From: an archaeon
GTDB lineage: Archaea; Methanobacteriota; Methanobacteria; Methanobacteriales; Methanobacteriaceae
Assembly: GCA_024409165.1 (NCBI GenBank)
Contig: JAKSUE010000059.1
Location: 1-7,721, forward strand
Reading direction: 5' to 3'
Length of the DNA stretch: 7,721 bases
Each line of letters starts with the position of its first letter. Positions within the stretch are counted from its first letter, which is position 1. Made by a program: the position numbers and the translations under genes. The notes beneath the pieces are model-generated. The model was not told the DNA's origin, ran no database searches, and saw nothing but the letters and a program-made list of their open reading frames with translations. Positions 1-5,576 of this stretch are shown here, one piece after another.

Positions 1-108
1 ATTATTAACTAATTTATTTGATTATTTTACTAATTTATGCAATGAATTATGATTATAATTATTAATTAAAATTAAATGTGATTATTTTATAGAATTGGAG
101 GAAAATAG
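1..108 (+). promoter_or_regulatory. metG leader with repeats and strong ribosome binding site
   Basis: This is the non-coding sequence before metG. A clear Shine-Dalgarno sequence GGAGG lies at 97-101, 7 nt before the ATG at 109, and fixes that start. A possible TATA-like element TATAATTATT lies around 55-64, which would give a short leader that includes the SD; this is an inference and weak in such AT-rich DNA. The stretch holds direct repeats: TGATTATTTTA at 19-29 and again at 79-89, with a shorter TGATTAT at 50-56, and ACTAATTTAT at 8-17 and 29-38. Their role is unknown. Confidence 0.5.
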
Positions 109-2187
109 ATGGCTAAGATTTTTATTTCAACTGCACTTCCTTATGCTAATGGACCTTGTCATTTAGGTCATTTAAGATCTACTTATATTCCTGCTGATAT
201 TTTTGCAAGATATCATCGTATGATTGGTAATGATGTATTAATGGTTGGTGCAACTGATGAGCATGGAACTCCTATTGCTGTTAGAGCAGACCAAGAAGGT
301 TGTGAACCAATAGATGTTTCTACTCGTTATCATGATTTGATTTTAGAGGATATTAAGTCATGTGATATTTCATTTGATAGTTTTACTCGTACTACAGATG
401 AAAAACATTATAAGATTGCTCAGGATTATTTTAAATATTTATATGATGAAGGATTAATTTACGAAGAAACTATTCAACAACTTTATTGTGAGAATTGTGG
501 TAAATTTTTACCTGATAGATATGTTGAAGGAACTTGTAAGTTTTGTGGTGCTGATGCAAGAGGTGACCACTGTGAAGCTTGTGGTAGAGCATTAGAACCT
601 ACAGAATTACTTGAACCACATTGTTTAACTTGTGGTAATACTCCTGTAATTAAAGATTCAACTCAATATTTCTTTAAATTAAGCAGTTTCCAAGAAACTA
701 TTGAAGAATATATTGCAAATAATGATAGTTTACCGGCTAATGTTAAAAATTATGCTGAAAACTGGTTAAAAGAAGGTCTTAAAGACTGGATTATGACTCG
801 TGATATGAAATGGGGTATTCCTGTTCCTATTGATGGTGCTGACGGTAAAATTATTTATGTTTGGGGAGAAGCATTCCTTGGTTATATTTCATCTGCATCC
901 CAATGGTCTGAAAAATCAGGTGAAGCATGGGAAGATTATTGGAATGATTATGTAATTCACTTTATTGGTAAAGATATTATTTACCATCACTCTATATTCT
1001 GGCCAGCTATGTTAGCAGGTCATGGATGTAAATTACCAGATAATATTTTTGCTGGTGAGTTTTTATCTCTTGAAGGACGTAAAATGTCTACCAGTAAAAA
1101 TTGGGTTGTTTGGGTAGCAGATTTCGTTAAAAATTATGAATCTGACTTACTTAGATATTATCTTACTGTAAATGCTCCTTTAAATAAAGATACTGACTTC
1201 TCTTGGGATGATTTCCAAAGAAGAATTAATGATGAGCTTGCAGATGTAATTGGTAATTTCTTACACAGAACTTTTACTTTTACTCATAAATTCTTTGATG
1301 GTAAAATACCTGAATATAAAGACCCTTCCGATGATGATATTGAATTTGAAAAAGCAATTAAAGAGCTTCCAGATAAAGTTGGTGCTTTAATTGCAGATAT
1401 GAAATTCAGAGAAGGTCTTGTTGAAATTATTAAAACTGCAAAAGTTGGAAATAAATATTTCAATGATCAAGAACCTTGGAAAGCTGTTAAAGAAGATATG
1501 CAAAAAGCAGCTAACTGTTTATATTTATCTAATCAATTATGTCATGCTTTAGCTATTTTACTTAAACCTTATATTCCAAATAAAGCAGATCAAATCTGTG
1601 AAATTATTGGAATGGATGTAGATTGTGGTTGGGATGATGCTAAAGAATTTTTAGCTATAGGTCATGAGATTAACAAAGCTAAACCTTTATTTAAGAAAAT
1701 TGAAGATGAAACAATTGCAAAAGAAAAAGAAGCATTATATAAAAACTTAGATGCTTCAGAACTTGAAGGTGAAGCTGAAGATAAAGATAAAGACAAGAAT
1801 GATAAAAAGTCTAAAAAGAATAAAGATAAAAAATCTAAAAAAGACTCTAAAAAAGAAAATGATGGTGATAAAATGGATTTAATTAGTATTGATGAATTTG
1901 CAAAAGTAGAAATTAGAATTGGTGAAATTGTAGAAGCTGAAAAAATTGAAAAATCTGACAAATTATTAAAAACTCAAATTAATATTGGTGAAAAAACTAT
2001 TCAAGTTGTTGCAGGTCTTGCTAAAAGATATGCTCCTGAAGACTTAGTTGGTAGAAAAGTTCCTGTTGTAACTAATTTAAAACCTGCTAAATTATTCGGA
2101 ACTTTATCTGAAGGAATGATTATGGCAACTGAAAGTGCTGCACTTTTAACTCCTGATGAGTGTGAAGTCGGCGAATTACTTATGTAA
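109..2187 (+). CDS. metG: Methionyl-tRNA synthetase
   Basis: This cytoplasmic class I aminoacyl-tRNA synthetase charges tRNA-Met (initiator and elongator) with methionine using ATP. The 692-residue protein opens with the Rossmann catalytic domain, where the HIGH signature appears as HLGH (18-21). A connective zinc-knuckle insert follows with four CxxC pairs (127/130, 143/146, 155/158, 172/175), the two-knuckle arrangement usual in archaeal and many bacterial MetRS. The KMSKS signature appears as KMSTS (325-329). The helical anticodon-binding domain includes NKYFNDQEPW around 448-457. A lysine/aspartate-rich linker (about 556-588) joins it to a C-terminal OB-fold tRNA-binding domain (about 590-692; family Trbp111/EMAP-II-like), which in known MetRS aids tRNA binding or dimerisation. 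The start is supported by GGAGG 7 nt upstream. The last codons and the stop lie inside a 28-bp palindrome followed by a T-run, suggesting a single-gene transcript. The family assignment is very secure. Confidence 0.98.
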   Translation: MAKIFISTALPYANGPCHLGHLRSTYIPADIFARYHRMIGNDVLMVGATDEHGTPIAVRADQEGCEPIDVSTRYHDLILEDIKSCDISFDSFTRTTDEKHYKIAQDYFKYLYDEGLIYEETIQQLYCENCGKFLPDRYVEGTCKFCGADARGDHCEACGRALEPTELLEPHCLTCGNTPVIKDSTQYFFKLSSFQETIEEYIANNDSLPANVKNYAENWLKEGLKDWIMTRDMKWGIPVPIDGADGKIIYVWGEAFLGYISSASQWSEKSGEAWEDYWNDYVIHFIGKDIIYHHSIFWPAMLAGHGCKLPDNIFAGEFLSLEGRKMSTSKNWVVWVADFVKNYESDLLRYYLTVNAPLNKDTDFSWDDFQRRINDELADVIGNFLHRTFTFTHKFFDGKIPEYKDPSDDDIEFEKAIKELPDKVGALIADMKFREGLVEIIKTAKVGNKYFNDQEPWKAVKEDMQKAANCLYLSNQLCHALAILLKPYIPNKADQICEIIGMDVDCGWDDAKEFLAIGHEINKAKPLFKKIEDETIAKEKEALYKNLDASELEGEAEDKDKDKNDKKSKKNKDKKSKKDSKKENDGDKMDLISIDEFAKVEIRIGEIVEAEKIEKSDKLLKTQINIGEKTIQVVAGLAKRYAPEDLVGRKVPVVTNLKPAKLFGTLSEGMIMATESAALLTPDECEVGELLM

Positions 2188-2209
2188 TTACATAAGTAAT
2201 TATTTTTTT
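2174..2209 (+). terminator. Palindromic terminator overlapping the metG stop codon
   Basis: Positions 2174-2201 form a perfect 28-bp palindrome: arms AATTACTTATG (2174-2184) and CATAAGTAATT (2191-2201) around TAATTA, which is itself self-complementary. A T-run follows at 2203-2209. The metG stop codon (2185-2187) sits in the apex and the last codons in the left arm. Archaeal RNA polymerase terminates mainly at oligo-T tracts, so the T-run is the key element; the hairpin would shape or protect the 3' end. The structure is seen directly; the function is inferred. Confidence 0.7.
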
Positions 2210-2371
2210 ATTAAAATTTTTATTAAATTTTTTATTAAAAAGTTTAAAAATTTTTTTATAAAATTTTAAGTAATTTTTTATATTTTTAATAGTTTTTCTT
2301 GAACTATTATTGATTAATAATAATTTATTATGTATTTAGCTGTTGATTTTAAAGACCAAAAAGGTGATATT
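2202..2371. other. AT-rich intergenic gap before the DUF530-like gene, with an inverted repeat
   Basis: This stretch is almost pure A+T with repeated ATTTTTTATTAAA-like runs and no convincing gene. An inverted repeat with 8-bp arms, TAATAGTT (2287-2294) and AACTATTA (2302-2309), has a 7-nt spacer. It lies about 63 bp before the chosen start of the next gene, where it could be an operator or an RNA hairpin in the leader. TATA-like text at about 2275-2284 could be the promoter, but composition makes this unreliable. Confidence 0.35.
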
Positions 2372-3943
2372 ATGGATGAATCCTCAATGATTATTAAGTC
2401 TGAAAGATTTTTAAATCAAATTGAAAATGAAGAAATTGATTTATCAAATCTTGGAGATTTAGATTCTTTTATTGATGTTTATACTACATTTACAAATCGT
2501 TCAGAAACTCTCCAGAATATGAGGGAAATTATGGATGAAAGTGGATATACTGCACCTTATCGTTCTTTAAACCGTTATGGATCTTCTTTTTCAAGTGAAG
2601 CTGAGTTTGAGGAAATAACTGAAATCAACAGACATAATCAATTTTTTAGAGCTAAAGCTTCTGCTAAAAGTAATAGTTTTGATAGAGTTAAATCAGCTAT
2701 TGATGCTCATAGAATAGCTATTGGTAATTTAGAGGAATATGCTAAAATAAAATGTAAAAAATGTTCTAAATCTTATAGGGCTTCAACATTTATTAATAAT
2801 AATAAAGTTTGTAAATGTGGTTGTGAAGATTTCGAACTTAAAATTAACCATCAAGGGGTTTATCGTTTAGAAATTATTCCTTATTTACCTTTATCTGGTA
2901 ATTATATGGTTTTAATGTCTGATTTATCTTATTGGGGAAGAGAATCTTTTAAACGTATTTTAAATGTACTTCAACAAAAACGTAAAAGTGTTGTTAAAAC
3001 TGTTTCTCCTATAATTAAAATTTATAATAATGGTAGAGAAATTAAAAAAAGAGTTTCTTTAGATTCTGAATTTGCAGATTGTTATGAGGAGGAAGTTAGG
3101 CGCCGTTATGGTAAAAAAGTTAGAATTGAACGTTTAGAATTCCATAAAACTAAACCTTCAATTATTAATGATAAAAATACTCGTACTGCTTTGGCTTTGG
3201 CTTATGCTAAACATGCTGAAGATATTATTTTAAAATATCAAGATGAAATTCTTAAAGAGAATTTTGAGAATTTAGATAAGATTGAAATTTATGATGAAAT
3301 TATAAAATCTGTAAATCTTGAAAAACCAAATTTTATTGAAACTGCTGATGATTTAGAAGAATGGAGAAAAGATAAAATTGACAGTCTTCTTGAAGAAATG
3401 GGGCTTGTTGATAAATATGGCAATTTAAATCATGGTTTACGTAAAGATTTAGATAAACGTGAAAAACTTAAAAGGGATGTATTTGCTAATATAGGGCCTA
3501 CTTTAATTACTTGGGATCTTTTTAGATATTATTTATGTACATCTAATGATAGGCGTAAACGTTATGGTAGTCCTTTCCCATATATTAGGGGAGATATTGA
3601 TAGACAACAACGTAAAATATTCCAAAATCCTCATAGGGAAGTTGTTAAACTTTTACAAGAAAAACATAATGAACGTATTCTTTCTGTTCCAGAGATGGAT
3701 TTATTATTATTTAAAAAATTTAAACTTGAAAAACAAATTAAAAATTCTAATATTAAATTGAATTATGCTGCTTTGGGTCCAGCTATTGTTTATAAAGGGT
3801 CTGATAAATTTACAATTCAAGAAGTTGCAAATGCTTTTAAAGTTCCACCTAAAGCTGTTGAAAGAGAAATTGAAAAGGTTAAAAACATTCAAAGACCTCG
3901 TAGTAAAAATGCAAGTAAATTTTTAGATTTAATTACAAATTAA
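2372..3943 (+). CDS. DUF530-like conserved archaeal protein with zinc ribbon
   Basis: I recognise this as resembling DUF530, an uncharacterised archaeal family best known from methanogens; no reaction is known to me. With the start at 2372 the protein has 523 residues. An in-frame ATG exists at 2330 but has no ribosome binding site, whereas ATG 2372 is preceded by AAGGTGAT at 2361-2368, so the shorter form is preferred. Residues 128-151 hold a zinc-ribbon pattern: Cys128 and Cys131, then Cys147, Cys149 and Cys151 in a CxCxC cluster. The rest is charged and soluble with no signal peptide or membrane segment. Near the C-terminus, about 479-505, the stretch around TIQEVANAFKVPPKAVEREI has the look of a helix-turn-helix, suggesting nucleic acid binding (inference). 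It follows metG in the same direction but behind that gene's terminator. The family call is from memory of the sequence pattern and is moderately sure; that it is a real gene is nearly certain. Confidence 0.8.
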   Translation: MDESSMIIKSERFLNQIENEEIDLSNLGDLDSFIDVYTTFTNRSETLQNMREIMDESGYTAPYRSLNRYGSSFSSEAEFEEITEINRHNQFFRAKASAKSNSFDRVKSAIDAHRIAIGNLEEYAKIKCKKCSKSYRASTFINNNKVCKCGCEDFELKINHQGVYRLEIIPYLPLSGNYMVLMSDLSYWGRESFKRILNVLQQKRKSVVKTVSPIIKIYNNGREIKKRVSLDSEFADCYEEEVRRRYGKKVRIERLEFHKTKPSIINDKNTRTALALAYAKHAEDIILKYQDEILKENFENLDKIEIYDEIIKSVNLEKPNFIETADDLEEWRKDKIDSLLEEMGLVDKYGNLNHGLRKDLDKREKLKRDVFANIGPTLITWDLFRYYLCTSNDRRKRYGSPFPYIRGDIDRQQRKIFQNPHREVVKLLQEKHNERILSVPEMDLLLFKKFKLEKQIKNSNIKLNYAALGPAIVYKGSDKFTIQEVANAFKVPPKAVEREIEKVKNIQRPRSKNASKFLDLITN

Positions 3944-3955
3944 TTCTTTTTTTTT
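3929..3955 (+). terminator. Short stem plus T-tract at the end of the DUF530-like gene
   Basis: A small stem TTAATT (3929-3934) / AATTAA (3938-3943) with loop ACA ends exactly on the stop codon TAA (3941-3943). It is followed by TTC and nine T residues (3947-3955). The T-tract is a good archaeal termination signal; the stem alone is too short and AT-only to be convincing. Confidence 0.5.
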
Positions 3956-4011
3956 AATTTTTAAATTTAATTTAAACAATTTTACACTAAACTAATTAAG
4001 GACTAATTATT
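3956..4011 (+). promoter_or_regulatory. Leader of the acidic-tail HTH gene with paired ACTAATTA repeats
   Basis: The element ACTAATTA occurs at 3991-3998 and 4002-4009, an 11-bp period (one helical turn), and a third partial ACTAA lies at 3986-3990. The SD-like AAGGA (3998-4002) sits between the copies, 9 nt before the ATG at 4012, so a protein or antisense RNA bound to the repeats would cover the ribosome site. Because the gene codes for a probable DNA-binding protein, self-regulation is possible; this is inference only. Confidence 0.35.
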
Positions 4012-4707
4012 ATGGATGATTTTGAATTTGATGAATTTGATGATTTCGAAGACTTTGAAGATGATTTCGAAGATGACTTTGATGATAATTGGGATTTTGA
4101 AGATTCAGATGATTTAAATAATAGTTTTGATGATTCCTCTGATTTTGAAGATATTGATAATTTTGATGAAGATGATTCTGATGATGATTGGTTTGATGAA
4201 AAACCTTTAAAAGCAGATTCTGGTTATGAAATTACTGCATGGGAAGTTCATATTAGTGAACAATTAACATCAAGTAGAATTATTCGGCTTATGAACACTT
4301 ATCCTTCCTTAAAAAAAATTACATGTCCTCCAAGTATTTATAATCGTATTTCTAAGAAATATTTAGATGTTTTAGACCAAATGGGGATTAGTGTTGAAGT
4401 TAAACATAATTACGGTCAAAAAACTAAGTACACAGAAGATGATATTAATCAAGTAGTTGATTTACTTAAAAGTGGTAAATCTCCAAAAGAAGTTGCATCT
4501 GAATTAAATTTATCTTTAGAAAAAGTTCATTATCTTAAATCAAGATATTCTGAGTATTTTAAATTAAATAATCATAAGAAAAAGTATGATAATAAAACTC
4601 GTGAAAAAATCCGTAAAATGAGGAAAAATGGTTTAAAACCTAAAGAAATAGCTAAAATAGAGAATATTCCAATTAGATCTATTTATTATATTCTTAATAA
4701 AAAGTAA
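4012..4707 (+). CDS. HTH-type putative regulator with acidic, Phe-rich N-terminal tail
   Basis: This is a 231-residue soluble protein of unknown specific function. Residues 1-63 contain 37 Asp/Glu, 12 Phe and 2 Trp and no basic residue, in repeated DFED/DDFD units, so the tail should be disordered and strongly negative. Residues about 73-140 form a folded alpha/beta-like domain (from YEITAWEVH to YGQKTKY) that reminds me of the methanogen family DUF1699; this is a tentative match. Two helix-turn-helix-like segments follow: about 143-177 (with SGKSPKEVASELNLSLEKV) and about 195-229 (with NGLKPKEIAKIENIPIRSI), both in Lys-rich context. The layout suggests a DNA-binding regulator or chromatin-associated protein whose acidic tail contacts partners or competes for its own DNA surface (inference). 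AAGGA at 3998-4002 supports the start. Its last codons lie in the first copy of a 30-bp tandem repeat. It converges with the zinc-ribbon gene. Confidence 0.85.
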   Translation: MDDFEFDEFDDFEDFEDDFEDDFDDNWDFEDSDDLNNSFDDSSDFEDIDNFDEDDSDDDWFDEKPLKADSGYEITAWEVHISEQLTSSRIIRLMNTYPSLKKITCPPSIYNRISKKYLDVLDQMGISVEVKHNYGQKTKYTEDDINQVVDLLKSGKSPKEVASELNLSLEKVHYLKSRYSEYFKLNNHKKKYDNKTREKIRKMRKNGLKPKEIAKIENIPIRSIYYILNKK

Positions 4708-4814
4708 TCTAAATAGTCATATCTTAATAAAAAGTAATCTAAATAGTCATATCTTAATAAAAAGTAATTTGATTTTCATTATTATTTTTAATAAAAAATA
4801 ATCTAAATAGTCAT
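4691..4814. repeat. Tandem 30-bp repeat spanning a convergent gene junction
   Basis: There are four copies of a 30-bp unit: 4691-4720, 4721-4750, 4751-4780 (first 18 bases conserved, rest diverged, then 4 extra bases) and 4785-4814 (three differences from copy 2). Copies 1 and 2 differ only at the first base. The unit's left half is the 3' end of the plus-strand HTH gene (codons for Leu-Asn-Lys-Lys-stop). Its right half, TCTAAATAGTCAT, is the reverse complement of the 3' end of the minus-strand zinc-ribbon gene (Met-Thr-Ile-stop). Read on the minus strand, the units carry T5-T6 tracts (TTTTTATTAAGA), so they could act as serial terminators for that gene. It most likely arose by slippage or unequal duplication of an original junction with 1 nt between the stop codons. 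Confidence 0.9.
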
Positions 4815-5081
4815 ATTATAGAATAAAATAGCTATTATAATAATTATTACAAGAAGTATTATTCCTAAAATAAATTTTCTACCTGCCACACCAAGCCCAA
4901 TATTTGTTTTCCTTGTATTTTTAAGCTCTTTTCTTAATTGTCTTTTGTTTAATTGACTCCAATCATCATTAAATAAATCAAAATCTTTTGTCACTTGATT
5001 GGAAAATTTATATCCACAATTTTCACAGAATTTAGCTTCTAATTTTACATTAGCATTACACTTAGGACATTTTTTACTCAT
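4803..5081 (-). CDS. Small tail-anchored zinc-ribbon membrane protein
   Basis: This 92-residue protein starts with a zinc ribbon made of CPKC (Cys5, Cys8) and CENC (Cys19, Cys22), the short double-CxxC fold common in archaeal small proteins. A charged middle region (about 30-68, with KRQLRKELKNTRK) is followed by one strongly hydrophobic segment, about 70-88 (ILGIILLVIIIIIAILF), near the C-terminus. With no N-terminal signal it should be tail-anchored, with the zinc ribbon in the cytoplasm. The function is unknown; family members of this shape are usually annotated only as zinc-ribbon domain proteins. On the minus strand, GAGG (complement of 5089-5092) lies 7 nt before the ATG, and an AGTATAAAAA TATA-like element lies about 45-55 bp upstream. 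The final Met-Thr-Ile-stop is encoded by the last copy of the 30-bp repeat it shares with its convergent neighbour. Confidence 0.85.
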   Translation of the reverse strand: MSKKCPKCNANVKLEAKFCENCGYKFSNQVTKDFDLFNDDWSQLNKRQLRKELKNTRKTNIGLGVAGRKFILGIILLVIIIIIAILFYNMTI

Positions 5082-5125
5082 TTTTAAGCCTCAGAGTGGT
5101 TTATTTATTATTATAATCATCATTG

Positions 5126-5135
5126 TTTTTATACT
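5126..5135 (-). promoter_or_regulatory. Candidate TATA box for the zinc-ribbon gene
   Basis: Read on the minus strand this is AGTATAAAAA, 45-54 bp before the ATG at 5081. Archaeal TATA boxes sit about 25 bp upstream of the transcription start, so a start near 5105 and a leader of roughly 24 nt carrying the GAGG SD would follow. The same core AGTATAAAA occurs before the glycosyltransferase gene at 5535-5543. This is inferred from spacing and core match only. Confidence 0.45.
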
Positions 5136-5518
5136 ACATATCTAAATTATTATGTTACTTATTAAAATATTTTTATGTTTTTATAGTTAGTTTTATATAT
5201 TTTGTAAGTTATAAATATATAAAACGATTAAGTCCTTGTTATATTTATCTATTTTATAAGATAATTATTCTATTTAAATTGATAATGAGGTTTATTATTC
5301 TAGTTTTTCTAGATATTGCCTCTTTATTCATTATGATAGAAGAATAGTTTGGATTATTTAGATTAAAAAGCAAATTTAACTACTTTCATTAAAATATTAA
5401 CCCAAACTTTTTTTGAATATTGAATGAACTTTTTAATAATCTCCATTCTATTTTTTTATCAATTTGTTATAGGTTCAAATTTTTTACTTTTTTTATTTTT
5501 TCTTAATTTTTTTAGAAA
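5136..5518. other. Intergenic region with a long-range inverted repeat and plus-strand T-tract array
   Basis: I find no supportable gene here. The plus strand can be read as an all-hydrophobic 74-codon frame (5123-5347, TTG start), but it has no ribosome site and typical AT-noise composition. AGTTTGG (5346-5352) pairs with CCAAACT (5402-5408), with 3 more pairs after one mismatch, across about 41 nt. The right arm runs directly into T7 (5408-5414). Further T-tracts follow on the same strand: T5 5430-5434, T7 5451-5457, T6 5480-5485, T7 5488-5494, T6 5496-5501 and T7 5507-5513. These would stop any rightward transcript before the glycosyltransferase promoter. Confidence 0.45.
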
Positions 5519-5544
5519 ATTTTATACTAATTAAAGTATAAAAT
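5519..5544. promoter_or_regulatory. Perfect inverted repeat containing the candidate glycosyltransferase TATA box
   Basis: Arms ATTTTATACT (5519-5528) and AGTATAAAAT (5535-5544) are exact reverse complements around spacer AATTAA. The right arm supplies a TATA-like AGTATAAAA centred near 5540. That predicts a transcription start near 5565 and a short leader with GGTG (5569-5572) before ATG 5577. The left arm is the same element facing left. It is either a symmetrical operator covering the TATA box or a two-way promoter; sequence alone cannot decide. Confidence 0.5.
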
Positions 5545-5576
5545 AATATTAATTATATTTATTTTATGGTGTGAAA

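Noticed and set aside
1662..1961. 99-codon minus-strand frame inside metG
   Set aside because: It is the complement of the Lys/Asp/Glu-rich linker region (giving Ser/Phe/Leu runs) and has no ribosome site; it is a shadow of metG.
2330..2371. Longer start for the DUF530-like gene at ATG 2330
   Set aside because: No SD precedes 2330, while AAGGTGAT lies directly before ATG 2372.
4691..4814. CRISPR array
   Set aside because: The 30-bp units are directly adjacent without variable spacers and consist of the flanking genes' own 3' ends.
5254..5331. Short minus-strand frame MNKEAISRK... of 25 codons
   Set aside because: There is no ribosome binding site, it is very short, and nothing supports it beyond an ATG.
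5123..5347. Open frame of 74 codons, plus strand, all hydrophobic
   Set aside because: It starts at TTG with no ribosome site, its composition is what AT-rich noise gives (Tyr, Phe, Ile, Leu, Lys), and it overlaps the candidate promoter of the zinc-ribbon gene.
5471..5481. GGTTCAAAT resembling a tRNA T-loop
   Set aside because: The flanking bases do not form a T-stem and no acceptor, D or anticodon arms can be folded around it.
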